In this document: positions 43,499-53,019 of the stretch, piece by piece | Numbering within the stretch: the stretch's first letter is position 1 | Layout of the letters: every line of letters begins with the position of its first letter | Source: JADGNF01 sp964582085 | Lineage (GTDB): Archaea; Thermoproteota; Bathyarchaeia; Bathyarchaeales; Bathycorpusculaceae | Length of the DNA: 64,000 bases | Direction: 5' to 3' | Assembly (NCBI GenBank): GCA_964582085.1 | Contig: CAZOPV010000017.1 | Location: 62,001-126,000 of the forward strand | The notes under the pieces: generated by a model | Told to the model about the DNA's origin: nothing | Seen by the model: only the letters and a program-made list of their open reading frames with translations | Database searches by the model: none | Translations under genes and position numbers: made by a program

Positions 43499-46306
43499 TC
43501 ATTTGTTCAATTGCTTTTTGATTGTTTCCTCGGCGGCTTTTACCGCTTCCTGTAGTCTTTCAGGTTTAGTTCCTCCACCCTGCGCAAAGTTTGGTCGTCC
43601 TCCGCCGCCTCCGCCAAAAACTGGAGTTGCGACCTTTACAATATCGTTGGCGTTAATGCCTTTAGCTACGGCGGCGTTTCCAGCCATAATCATTATTCTT
43701 GCCGTTTTTCCATCTGCACCATAAAATAGCGTAACCGTTGCTTCACTCCGTTTTATGATTTCGTTAGCAGTCTGCACCATACGGTTTAAATCTATGACTT
43801 CGCCAAAGTTCCGTTTGATTAACTTTACACCTGCAATATCTTCTTGCATATCTGCTGCCCCCGTTCCAGCGCTACCTGCACTTTCCTTAGCAGCCAACTC
43901 CTTGAGCAGTTTACGTTTCTCTACGTTAGCTTCCCGCAACTCCTTAACGACGCGCTCCGCAGTTTTGTCCAGTTTCTCTAGAGGTGCATTCAAAACTTCG
44001 GCGATTTTCCATAGCAACCGTTCCTGCGCTTGCACCGCTTTGACGGCTTGCATTCCAACTGAGTAAACCAGTCGTTCTACACCGTCTTGAACACGCTCGG
44101 TGCTACGAATTTTAATGTAACCGATTTCTCCCGTGTTTTTTAGGTGGGTGCCGGCACAGGCTTCCACATCCCAATTACCCGTTTTTACCACACGGATGTC
44201 TTTGCCTGGCACAGCGCCACCTTGGTACAGTCTGAAGCCATAACGGGTCTCAGCTTCATTCCTTGGTAACCACGCTGTTTCAACAGGCATATTCGCCAAA
44301 ATAGCCTCGTTGGCTAAAGTTTCAATTCTGTGAACTTCTTCAGGTGTTAGCCGTCTATAATGGGAAATGTCAATACGAGTAGTTTCCGTGCCTTTCTGTG
44401 TGCCCGCCTGCCACACATGTTCGCCTAAAACTCGTCTTGCTGCTCCGTTAATTAGGTGAGTGCCTGTGTGAGCCTTCATTAGCGCATAACGTTTCTCCCA
44501 GTCCAAAATGCCCTGAACAACAGAATCAACTTTAGGTGGATTAACTGTTTTGATTTTGTGCAAAATGACTTTGCCGATTTTCTGCACGTCTACGACCTCA
44601 GCTTGAACACCTCCGTCGTAGGCGAAGTATCCATGGTCTGCAGGTTGCCCGCCACCTTCGGGGTAAAAGCAAGTGCGGTTGAGCACAATGAATTCGTTGT
44701 TTATGATTTTCAGAACTTTTGCTTCGAACTCTCGCATGTAAGTATCTGTGTAGTACAGTTGTTCGGTTGGGGGTAGTCCTTCAACGGCAAGCTCTAGTGA
44801 AAGCTCCACTTGGGTTTCTTTGTCTTCTGTGGGTTTGTTTGCTTGCATATGCCTCTCTGCAACTAATGAAAAAAAGTTCTCTGGTATGTCCACTTTTATG
44901 CCTTCGTTTTCTGCGAATTCTTTGACGATTTCAGGGGGTAAACCGTGTGAGTCATACAACTCTGACAGAGTGGCATCTGAAATTTTACAGGTCTTTTTAC
45001 TTTTGAGGTCATCTGCTATTCGTTTGACTATGCCTTCTCCGCGCTTTAAGGTGTCTTCGAACTTCTCTTGTTCAACTTTGAGCATTTCTACAATTTCTTC
45101 TCGCATAGCTTTAATCTGTGGGAAATCTGCGCCCCAATATTCTGCCTGAAGCTCCACGATATCGTACAATCTATCAATTGGAATGTTTAAGTGACGTAGC
45201 AGGCGGTAAACCCTGCGAAATAACATGCGTGCCAGATATCCCTCTTGAATGTTTGATGGCACTACTCCTTCGGAAAGCATGAAACTCAAGGTCTTGGTGT
45301 GGTCAGCTATCGCCCACCCATTCTCGATGGGTATAAGAATTTTGTCCATCGTTTCTAAGTCGATGCCTGAAAGTTCCGAAACTCGTCGTCTTGTGACCCA
45401 TCTGTTTGCCATTTTATCTACGCTGACTAAACCTGAAAACTTGGCGATGCGAAACAGAAATTCATCATCCACCTTGAGGATACTTGCCATATCGAAAATT
45501 TTGTCTAACAAATCTCCGTATATGGCCTGGAAACAGCTTGGTACACCCTGACTGATCCACGCGAACCTGTCTATGCCGTAACCTGTGTCCACAGTACGTA
45601 TTGGCAACTCTACAAATTCATCGCCGGCAACTTTGTATTGCATAAACACTAATGTGCCCACCTCTAAGCCCCGCACGATGCATTCAACGTCAGGTCCAGC
45701 GTTACCGCCGCCAACCCAAACTCCCTCTTTGTAGATAACTTCTTCAGATTTTATTCCCAAAACCTTCGTAGCAAACTCGTGATGATAACGCACCGTCTCA
45801 TCTTTCCAGTAAACTTCTTTGTCAGGGTAATTGAAAGCATGCGCGCCGCCCATTTCAAAAATTGTTAAATGCCTACCGAAAGTTGGTCCGGTGTTCGAGA
45901 TATCGGTTAGTCTTATGGATGGTTGAGAGATAACCAGCGGGTTTGCAGGCGGTGGTGCGATGCCTTCGGTTACATAGGGTTGGAAGTCAATTATGCTGGC
46001 ATGGGTGAGGTAAATGTCGCTGCGCCAACGTGCTACTACAGGGTAAGGTTTAATTCTTGTGTGACCTTGTTGCTCAAAAAAAGACAAAAACGCTTCACGC
46101 ATCTCAGGTAAAGTAAACCGCTTTTTCGTAGGCGGATTCTTCAGAAAAGTGTAACAGCCACACTCGTCACTGCTGGATTCGCCACAGTACTCCTGGTGGG
46201 CATCTTGCGTCCAAAAGTATTCGCCACACTTTGGGCAATGTTTCCGAATAAATCCTTCCTGTTTAAAGAAAGGCAAGGCATATGTCTCAGCTGGAAATTC
46301 CTTCAA
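43499..46306 (-). CDS. alaS: Alanyl-tRNA synthetase, archaeal type
   Basis: 935 aa. N-terminal zinc-binding region with CPKC and CGC motifs, class II catalytic core (RWRSDIYLTHASI, GNAGPDVECIVRG), editing domain with HTGTHL and CAGTHL metal ligands, and DHHA1 tail ending in GGGGGGRPNFAQGGG. It charges tRNA-Ala and hydrolyses mischarged species. TTG start. Confidence 0.97.
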   Translation of the reverse strand: MKEFPAETYALPFFKQEGFIRKHCPKCGEYFWTQDAHQEYCGESSSDECGCYTFLKNPPTKKRFTLPEMREAFLSFFEQQGHTRIKPYPVVARWRSDIYLTHASIIDFQPYVTEGIAPPPANPLVISQPSIRLTDISNTGPTFGRHLTIFEMGGAHAFNYPDKEVYWKDETVRYHHEFATKVLGIKSEEVIYKEGVWVGGGNAGPDVECIVRGLEVGTLVFMQYKVAGDEFVELPIRTVDTGYGIDRFAWISQGVPSCFQAIYGDLLDKIFDMASILKVDDEFLFRIAKFSGLVSVDKMANRWVTRRRVSELSGIDLETMDKILIPIENGWAIADHTKTLSFMLSEGVVPSNIQEGYLARMLFRRVYRLLRHLNIPIDRLYDIVELQAEYWGADFPQIKAMREEIVEMLKVEQEKFEDTLKRGEGIVKRIADDLKSKKTCKISDATLSELYDSHGLPPEIVKEFAENEGIKVDIPENFFSLVAERHMQANKPTEDKETQVELSLELAVEGLPPTEQLYYTDTYMREFEAKVLKIINNEFIVLNRTCFYPEGGGQPADHGYFAYDGGVQAEVVDVQKIGKVILHKIKTVNPPKVDSVVQGILDWEKRYALMKAHTGTHLINGAARRVLGEHVWQAGTQKGTETTRIDISHYRRLTPEEVHRIETLANEAILANMPVETAWLPRNEAETRYGFRLYQGGAVPGKDIRVVKTGNWDVEACAGTHLKNTGEIGYIKIRSTERVQDGVERLVYSVGMQAVKAVQAQERLLWKIAEVLNAPLEKLDKTAERVVKELREANVEKRKLLKELAAKESAGSAGTGAADMQEDIAGVKLIKRNFGEVIDLNRMVQTANEIIKRSEATVTLFYGADGKTARIMIMAGNAAVAKGINANDIVKVATPVFGGGGGGRPNFAQGGGTKPERLQEAVKAAEETIKKQLNK

Positions 46307-46395
46307 CTTGAAAGCCTCATGGTAACGGATTAGTTCTTTGCTGTTTGAGTTACAGACTCCACAAATTTAAATCATTTCGCCAACCAAATCAAAGT

Positions 46396-47715
46396 TTAAG
46401 AATGCCACTGGGCAAACATGTCCGCCATGGCTTCACCGTGTTTTTCCAAACCATAACGCCTTAGGGGCTTAGTTAGATGTCGTTGTGAGCATGGTGAAGT
46501 TGCATAAAGCCCCAAATTTAATCCGCGAGCTACAGCAACTTCAGTTTTAGCAACATCGTTATATCTGGAGCCGCATTTTTCACATCTGAAACCTTGCCTC
46601 TGCCCCATGGATTTTAATCGTTTGCCACATTTTGGGCATGCTGGATTCTGTTTTACAAACTGTGGAGCTAATTGTAAAACGTGAATTTTCTCAAGATTCA
46701 CCGTTAAAGGTTTACCTGAAACTTTACGTACGGCGCCATAAACTTCAACAACGTCGCCCAAGGTAAGTTGACGTGCTACTTTACGCAAATCACCCGTTGG
46801 TTCATAAGCTGCACAGTCTACTTCGTCTGAGTGGTCTTTTATTGCAAAAACCACGTGTCGTAAAGGAACAACCATAGGTGGACGAGAAACGACGCCTTTG
46901 ACGACTATTGACTGATAAGGTTGAATTTCTTTTAATGTTTCAACACGTGTAAGATGAGCGTCTGTTCCTTGGTTAGTACGGAAAATCATCCAGCGTTCCA
47001 CAGGCTCCAACGTCTTAACCATACTGAACGCCTTCTTTACTACCTCGGCTGTTTCTCCTCTGATCCCGAATAAAATCGGGTCAGGACCTCTGGGGGTAAT
47101 AATAACGCGTGGTTTTGCATAGTCCACATTGTTAAAAGTGTACGGTTGCAAGGTGCTGTCCATTTTGAAAATTGATGCTGTATCTACTTGCCGTTTGGTG
47201 CCACGGTTTTCTGCTAGGCGATAGGCAATCAATTCGTAAGTGTAGTCTCCGCCAAAAGTTTCTCCTATCGCTGCGAGGGCACCGATGATGCCCCGTTGAG
47301 TGTTATATCCCAGCGCTTCAGCGTGGAATTTACGGATTAGCTGCAGGGCTTCTTTGAGCGTCACGATGTTTCTGATTGCACGCTTTGTAAACGTGGTGAT
47401 TTCAGCTGGTATGTCATCACTTTTTAGGAAAACAATACCTGGGTCTGTACCGTGCCAATTGAGATCCGAGTTTTCCTTGATTAACTCAATAATTTTTTCT
47501 TTTAGTTGTACCTCGGCGTCTTGAGGGAACTCGATGCGCAAGCATAAGGCACCGTTACCTCGCGTTTTCCAAGGAACATTAGGATTTAACCTAACTAAAC
47601 TAGGGTAATCTCGAAAACGCACCTTAAACTTCTCTAACTCTGCCACAAGAAGTGCTGCTACATAGGTGGTACAGCCTTTACGTGTGGAGTCAGTGTCGTC
47701 AAAGCCTATGTGCAT
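46396..47715 (-). CDS. tiaS: tRNA(Ile2) 2-agmatinylcytidine synthetase
   Basis: About 439 aa. N-terminal HIGFDDTDSTRKGCTTYVAAL motif, kinase-like core, OB-fold (IQPYQSIVVKGVVS) and a zinc ribbon (CPKCGKRL, CEKCGSRY). It attaches agmatine to C34 of tRNA-Ile(CAU) so that the tRNA reads AUA; archaea only. ATG 47715 is chosen because AATTTAAAC at 47755-47763 would start transcription just upstream and the family begins with MHIG; a GTG at 47751 is open too. Confidence 0.95.
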   Translation of the reverse strand: MHIGFDDTDSTRKGCTTYVAALLVAELEKFKVRFRDYPSLVRLNPNVPWKTRGNGALCLRIEFPQDAEVQLKEKIIELIKENSDLNWHGTDPGIVFLKSDDIPAEITTFTKRAIRNIVTLKEALQLIRKFHAEALGYNTQRGIIGALAAIGETFGGDYTYELIAYRLAENRGTKRQVDTASIFKMDSTLQPYTFNNVDYAKPRVIITPRGPDPILFGIRGETAEVVKKAFSMVKTLEPVERWMIFRTNQGTDAHLTRVETLKEIQPYQSIVVKGVVSRPPMVVPLRHVVFAIKDHSDEVDCAAYEPTGDLRKVARQLTLGDVVEVYGAVRKVSGKPLTVNLEKIHVLQLAPQFVKQNPACPKCGKRLKSMGQRQGFRCEKCGSRYNDVAKTEVAVARGLNLGLYATSPCSQRHLTKPLRRYGLEKHGEAMADMFAQWHS

Positions 47716-47826
47716 TCTCTGGTAATCCGTAAGTGGCAAAGTATTCCCCACAGTTTAAATTCTGCGTTCCGTTGGGTAAAAAGCTTGTTAGGAAAACAGG
47801 TTAAAATGCAATGGTGGCTTTTGAGT

Positions 47827-48240
47827 TTACAGAGCGGTTTTTTTCTTTAAAGTGTTGATGTACCCAGTTAGGCTTTCGACGCATTGAATTTCGCGTCCAA
47901 GTAGAGTTGAGAGACCTTGCCAATATCGCAGGTTAGGTTTAATTTTTGCAAATTCTAGGTTTTGTTTGAGGTGCGCGGTGCCTTCCTTTCCACGTCTGTC
48001 AAAATCTAAAAGGAGAATTACCTCTAAAGCATGAGTTTTCTGAATTTCATACAGAGCTTCGTTGAAAGATTTGCCGCCTGTTTTCACGGTTAATATTGGT
48101 CCGCAGACGCCTATGTTACGTAAGGTTTGGAGATCCTTTTGACCTTCCACAATTATAAGGGTGCCCTTTGCCGATTCCGTTATGAGGGATTCTAAGATTT
48201 GTTGCAGTTTCTCTTCTTTTTCCTTCAACTTAGATGACAA
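47827..48240 (-). CDS. Small Toprim-domain protein
   Basis: About 137 aa. A Toprim fold: IIVEGQKDLQTLRNIG (catalytic Glu) and LLLDFDRRGKE (DxD), as in archaeal primase-like or RNase M5-like small proteins. Role unknown; likely RNA or DNA cleavage or 5S rRNA-type processing. TTG 48240 follows the tyrS stop by 7 nt with AAGGT overlapping that stop, so it is co-transcribed with tyrS. A longer frame to 48357 overlaps tyrS and is unlikely. Confidence 0.85.
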   Translation of the reverse strand: MSSKLKEKEEKLQQILESLITESAKGTLIIVEGQKDLQTLRNIGVCGPILTVKTGGKSFNEALYEIQKTHALEVILLLDFDRRGKEGTAHLKQNLEFAKIKPNLRYWQGLSTLLGREIQCVESLTGYINTLKKKTAL

Positions 48241-48247
48241 AGCACAG

Positions 48248-49336
48248 TTACCTTGTGATTTTAGCTTTCCGTATGGTTTCCAAGCACTCGGCTGCTTCTT
48301 TGTTTGACTCAAAGTATTTTCTGACAGGTTCCAGTATAACAGCAAGTTGGTCGGCAACGCTGTTTTTAAGGTCTAGGGGGTGCACTTTTCCCGTTGTATA
48401 CGCTTCGGCGAGTTCGTTGAAGCTTTCAAATTGTACTGCGCCTCCGAATTTGGTTGGGCGGTCAATTGTGAATATAGGGTTTTCTCGAAAAATAATATAC
48501 TTGCAAATGTCGAGCACTGGGTTGAAAGCTACGGTTTTCTCTGGACAAAACGCTTTAGACATTTTATGTTTAATTTCGGTTGGTGTGTCGTAGATGAAGA
48601 TACAGGTGTCAGGTTTGCTTTTGCTCATTTTGGCAGATGCAACAGCTTCTTTTTCTTGGCCCTGTGGAATTGGCCAAATTTTTGGTTTTTCCAGTCCTTG
48701 AAGCAAGTGATGATGAACACACACGGGTTTCCAGCAGCCGATTTTTTCGCCGATTTCGCGTGCGACAACGTTGGCTTTGCGTTGATCCATGCCTAACTGG
48801 CAAATTTTTACATCTAAATGGAAAATATCTGCAACCTGCATAGGTGTATAGAGAAAATCGCTCACGTAGTGGGCTTCTGTTTCTTTTCTTCCCGCAATTT
48901 CCAGCGTGCGTGTTGTTCGGGCTATAGTTAGGTTTTTGGCGATTTTCACGGTTTTTGCCCAAAACTCAAGGTTATCGTAGAGTTCGTCAGAATATATGAA
49001 CTCAACTTTATCGGCTGGAACCCCCAAAGCGATCCAAGAATGCCGAAATAGGTCAGCAGCCTTCCTGATTAACTTCAAATCTCCTCCGAGCTTGTTATTT
49101 AGCCAAGCATGCCACGTCGATAAGTAAACCTTAAAACGCACACCCGCTTCAACAAAGTCTTTCATTTTGTAGGCACAGATAACTCCTGTGCCCAAGTGTA
49201 CAAGTCCAGATGGCTCAAAACCGTTGTAAGCTATGGGGTGCTCTTCTTTTTCTATAAGTTGCCTGAGATCCTCCGGAGTTAGGATTTCTTCAGTTGGAGG
49301 TCTACAGATTAACTCGATTCGTTTTTCAATGTTCAA
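48248..49336 (-). CDS. tyrS: Tyrosyl-tRNA synthetase, archaeal type
   Basis: 362 aa, class I. HIGH-equivalent EPSGLVHLGTG, KMSKS loop AKMSKSKPDT, and the tyrosine site segment YVSDFLYTPMQVADIF, LGMDQRKANVVARE. The short archaeal/eukaryotic form without S4 domain. TTG start. Followed directly by the Toprim gene. Confidence 0.96.
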   Translation of the reverse strand: MNIEKRIELICRPPTEEILTPEDLRQLIEKEEHPIAYNGFEPSGLVHLGTGVICAYKMKDFVEAGVRFKVYLSTWHAWLNNKLGGDLKLIRKAADLFRHSWIALGVPADKVEFIYSDELYDNLEFWAKTVKIAKNLTIARTTRTLEIAGRKETEAHYVSDFLYTPMQVADIFHLDVKICQLGMDQRKANVVAREIGEKIGCWKPVCVHHHLLQGLEKPKIWPIPQGQEKEAVASAKMSKSKPDTCIFIYDTPTEIKHKMSKAFCPEKTVAFNPVLDICKYIIFRENPIFTIDRPTKFGGAVQFESFNELAEAYTTGKVHPLDLKNSVADQLAVILEPVRKYFESNKEAAECLETIRKAKITR

Positions 49337-49554
49337 GTATACCAGCCTTATGTAGTTGGATAGTTAATGTGAAGAGTTGATTTAAAAAGTTAGTCACAGA
49401 CTGGAAGAGGTTTAGAAATCTAGTTAGGCAGGTAACAAAAAAAGTTTGGTAATAAGTATTTGGAATTTAAAAATTAAATATAACGCTGTTGTTTATTGTA
49501 GTATAGAATATAACCTTTACAAACCAGCAAAAAGGAGATTGAGGGTTTTTATCT

Positions 49555-52500
49555 ATGGGTAACCATTGCCGTGTTTTACATGTAGACGATGACGCAAACG
49601 CCTTAGCTATAACTAAGGATATTCTGGAAATTGAAGGTAACTTAAGTGTTGAAAGCGCCTCCTCTGTAGATGAGGCTTTAAAAAAGCTGGCAGTCCAATC
49701 ATATGATGTGATTGTTTCAGATTATGAAATGCCTTATAAATCAGGCTTGGACTTTCTTGCTGAACTTAGAAAAAGAGTTGAACAGCCACCCCCTTTTATT
49801 GTTTTTACCGGTAAAGGGCGCGAAGAAGTAGCGGTTAAAGCTCTGAATTTAGGAGCATTCCGCTACATCAATAAACATGGCGACCCTGAAACGGTATATA
49901 AAGAACTCAGCTCAAGCATACAGCAAGCCTATGAATACGTTACCACCCAAAGAAAATTGCTTATAAGTGAAAACCAATTTAGGCAGTTGTTTTCAAGAAT
50001 GCCCAGCGGGGTTGCGATATATGAGGCCATTGATGGCGGTGAAGATTTTGTCTTTGTAGATCTAAATGAGACGGCAGAAAGAATTGAAAAGGTGCGAAAG
50101 GCAGATGTTATTGGAAAAAAGGTCACAGAGGTCTTTCCAGGAGTGGTTGCGCTTGGGCTTTTTAAAGTTTTCCAAGAGGTATGGCTTACTGGAAAAGCTG
50201 CGTATCACCCAGCTGCTGTTTACAGCGACAGTCGTGTTTTTGAGTCATGGCGTGAAAACTGGGTGTATAAGCTTCCAGATGGAAAAATTGTGGCAATTTA
50301 CAACGACATAACTGAACGAAAGCAAACAGAAATTCTTTTAAAGAAAAGCGCAACTCGCTATCGCGAGTTAGCAGATTCTTTGCCCGAGATTGTTTTTGAA
50401 TTGGACACCCAAGGCAAAATAACGTATGCGAACAAGAGAGGTTTTGAACTAACAGGGTACACTAAAGAAGATTTTGATAAGGGTATCTGCGTATTTGATC
50501 TGCTCGTTCCTGAAGATGTAGAACGTGCCAAAAGAGACGCTGCGTCAGTGATGATAAAGGCTGCTCCAGCCCGAGGCCAATTTAAAATTCGAAAAAAAGA
50601 CGGCGCAACTTTTCCTGTGGCAATTGAAAGCGTTCCGATTGTTTCAGAAGACGAAGTAGTTGGCATAAGAGGCATAGTGATTGATTTAACTGAAATCCGC
50701 GCTAAACAACAAGAATTAAAAAGACAAATTCAAGAAATAAACAGCATAATAGACGGAATCGGCGATTTACTGCTTGTAATGGACAGCAATCGGCGTATTG
50801 TACTTGTAAACAAGAAAACTTTCGAGTTTTTCAAACAGAAACCTGAGGAAATTTTGGGCAGATATTGTTACGAGATTTTCCATGGCACCGATAGGCCTTG
50901 GCCAAACTGCCCTGCAACAACAACATTTAACGAAAAAACCACAACTACAGGCGAAATAGTAGACTCCAGACGAGGTGTAACTCTCCTTGTAACAACTTCG
51001 CCAATCTTTAATGAAAAAGGTGAGCTTGTTAGGTGTGTACACGTCGCCAAAGACTTAACTGAACAGAAAAAAAATGAAGCAAAAATTGCTGCGTTACTGG
51101 AATGCACGGAGGCAATTTTGAAAACTCGTGGATTCACTCAGACAGCCAGATCAATATTTAATTCGTGTAAAAAACTTATTGGTGCAACTGCGGGATATAT
51201 TGCCTTGTTGTCGGCTGACGGCAAAGAAAACGAAGTTCTATTTTTAGATTCAGGAGGACTCAGATGTACAGTTGATCCTAACCTGCCAATGCCTATACGT
51301 GGTCTTCGAGAAAAAGCGTACCTAACGTGTAAAGTGGTTTATGAAAATAATTTTGCCACAAGTAAATGGACACAGTTTTTACCTGAAGGACATGTAAAGT
51401 TGGATAATGTCATGTTTGCACCACTGATTATTGACGGTAAAGCGGTTGGACTGATAGGGCTAGCTAATAAGCCTAGAGGCTTCACCGATGAAGATGCAGC
51501 CAACGCAATTGCCTTTGGCAATTATGCCGCGCTCGCGCTAAAGAACAATTTGACATGGAATACTCTTCAAAACAAAGAAGCTCAACTGAGAGCTATGACC
51601 AACGCGGCTTTAGATGCAATTATACTCATTAACGATGAAGGCAACATAGTCTTTTGGAATCCGGCGGCTGAAAAAATGTTCGGATACACCACAAACGAAG
51701 TATCTGGCAAAAATCTTCACCTTATTTTAGCCCCCAGTGTTCTTAATCCAGATATCGAAAAAGGTTTTGTCAAATTCAAAGAAAGAGGCCACGGTAAAGT
51801 AGTCGGGAGAACAATAGAGTTAGTGGGTTTAAGAAAAGATGGGTCAGAGTTTCCAATTGAGCTTTCCGTATCTGCTTTGAAGCTTGATAAAAAATGGCAC
51901 TCACTTGGTATTGTAAGAGACATTTCAAAACGCAAAAAATGGGAAAAAGAACTAGAAGAAGAACATGAAAAAGTAAAAATCATAAACGAGAAACTATGGG
52001 TAGTTGGCAACCTAACTCGACATGATGTACGCAACAAGCTGTGCGCTGTATCAGGAAATGCTTACTTGATTAAAAGTAAACATCCAAACCAAAAAGATAT
52101 CGTGGAGAGAATAACACGAATTGAGCAAGCAGTTAAAGAAATTGAGGCAATTTTTGATTTCACAAAAATATACGAGCGGCTTGGTGTTGAAAAACTAAGT
52201 TTAATTGATGTAGGGCAAAAAATTGATGAGGCACTGATGTTTTTCTCTCAGACAAGCAACGTGAAGGTTATAAATGATTGCAGGGGACTACGGCTACTTG
52301 CCGACTCGCTCTTGAGGCAACTTTTTTATAATCTTATAGACAACTCGATAAAGCACGGTGAATACGTCACAAAAATCAGAATATACTTTGAAAGATCAAC
52401 ACCCGATAAACTGAAGTTGATTTACGAAGATAACGGAAAAGGAATTTTGGACTCAGACAGGCAAAAACTATTTAGCAAAGGGTTCAGCACCGCAGGCTCC

Positions 52501-52662
52501 TCAGGCTACGGCTTGTACTTAATAAAAAAGATAACCGAAATCTACGGTTGGGACATACAAAAGCAGGGAAGTAAAGAAAAAGGAGTAAAATTTGTAATCT
52601 CAATTCCCCGCATAAACCAGAAAGGACAAGAAAACTTTCAGTTAACAAAAAACACACAGTAA
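49555..52662 (+). CDS. Hybrid REC - PAS/GAF - histidine kinase
   Basis: 1035 aa, soluble. Receiver domain (about 5-120, phospho-Asp56 in VSDYEMP), three PAS domains (about 135-500, the third with a CPA cysteine near GTDRPWPNCPA), a GAF domain (about 505-665), a fourth PAS (about 675-800), a HisKA-like helix with His in LTRHDVRNKL near 822, and a HATPase domain (NLIDNSIKHG, DNGKGI, SGYGLYL). ATG start after AAAGGAGATTGAGGG. Same design as the kinase at 26416 but with GAF added. Confidence 0.92.
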   Translation: MGNHCRVLHVDDDANALAITKDILEIEGNLSVESASSVDEALKKLAVQSYDVIVSDYEMPYKSGLDFLAELRKRVEQPPPFIVFTGKGREEVAVKALNLGAFRYINKHGDPETVYKELSSSIQQAYEYVTTQRKLLISENQFRQLFSRMPSGVAIYEAIDGGEDFVFVDLNETAERIEKVRKADVIGKKVTEVFPGVVALGLFKVFQEVWLTGKAAYHPAAVYSDSRVFESWRENWVYKLPDGKIVAIYNDITERKQTEILLKKSATRYRELADSLPEIVFELDTQGKITYANKRGFELTGYTKEDFDKGICVFDLLVPEDVERAKRDAASVMIKAAPARGQFKIRKKDGATFPVAIESVPIVSEDEVVGIRGIVIDLTEIRAKQQELKRQIQEINSIIDGIGDLLLVMDSNRRIVLVNKKTFEFFKQKPEEILGRYCYEIFHGTDRPWPNCPATTTFNEKTTTTGEIVDSRRGVTLLVTTSPIFNEKGELVRCVHVAKDLTEQKKNEAKIAALLECTEAILKTRGFTQTARSIFNSCKKLIGATAGYIALLSADGKENEVLFLDSGGLRCTVDPNLPMPIRGLREKAYLTCKVVYENNFATSKWTQFLPEGHVKLDNVMFAPLIIDGKAVGLIGLANKPRGFTDEDAANAIAFGNYAALALKNNLTWNTLQNKEAQLRAMTNAALDAIILINDEGNIVFWNPAAEKMFGYTTNEVSGKNLHLILAPSVLNPDIEKGFVKFKERGHGKVVGRTIELVGLRKDGSEFPIELSVSALKLDKKWHSLGIVRDISKRKKWEKELEEEHEKVKIINEKLWVVGNLTRHDVRNKLCAVSGNAYLIKSKHPNQKDIVERITRIEQAVKEIEAIFDFTKIYERLGVEKLSLIDVGQKIDEALMFFSQTSNVKVINDCRGLRLLADSLLRQLFYNLIDNSIKHGEYVTKIRIYFERSTPDKLKLIYEDNGKGILDSDRQKLFSKGFSTAGSSGYGLYLIKKITEIYGWDIQKQGSKEKGVKFVISIPRINQKGQENFQLTKNTQ

Positions 52663-52817
52663 ATGCCTATCCAACACTAAATTTTATACATAAACCAAAA
52701 AAACACCCTTAATTAATTCATTTTCACATTTTTTATTCTCTAGATTCTCCCATTATTTGTTGGAACTATTCACTACATAGTTTTATAACATGGAACGAAT
52801 ACATGGCTTTTGTGGTA

Positions 52818-52827
52818 ACATATTTAT
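52818..52827 (+). promoter_or_regulatory. Probable TATA box of tRNA-Leu
   Basis: ACATATTTAT lies 37-46 bp before the mature tRNA 5' end, a normal position allowing a short 5' leader. Confidence 0.45.
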
Positions 52828-52863
52828 CGATAAGCACCATTTTTTGACAATAAATGCCCCAGC

Positions 52864-52951
52864 GCAGGGGTCGCCGAGCATGGCCAAAGGCGTAGGCTTC
52901 AGGAGCCTATCCTGTAGAGGTTCGTGGGTTCAAATCCCATCCCCTGCACCA
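52864..52951 (+). tRNA. tRNA-Leu (anticodon CAG), CCA encoded
   Basis: Acceptor stem GCAGGGG pairs with CCCCTGC. The anticodon arm TAGGC-TTCAGGA-GCCTA gives anticodon CAG, reading CUG. A long variable arm (TCCTGTAGAGGTTC region) marks a class II tRNA, as expected for Leu. The T arm contains GGTTCAAATCC. Discriminator A is at 52948 and CCA is encoded at 52949-52951. No intron is seen. An integrase gene begins within 70 bp of its 3' end, so it is an integration target. Confidence 0.96.
52919..52951 (+). other. Candidate attachment site (tRNA-Leu 3' half)
   Basis: Integrases of this type usually recombine in the T arm and acceptor end of a tRNA, leaving the tRNA whole. The integrase starts at 53020, pointing away. 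I searched by eye for a second copy of the T arm-acceptor sequence downstream and did not see one, so the other boundary is lost, degenerate or outside the window. Confidence 0.5.
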
Positions 52952-53019
52952 CATCCGCAAGTTGCGGTTCCCTTCCCAGTGTTCTGCCTTTTAAAATCCC
53001 ACAAAACCAATATACCGAA

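Noticed and set aside
48241..48357. Upstream extension of the Toprim protein
   Set aside because: It overlaps the conserved C-terminus of tyrS, reads as non-conserved sequence, and a TTG with a good ribosome binding site lies 7 nt after the tyrS stop.
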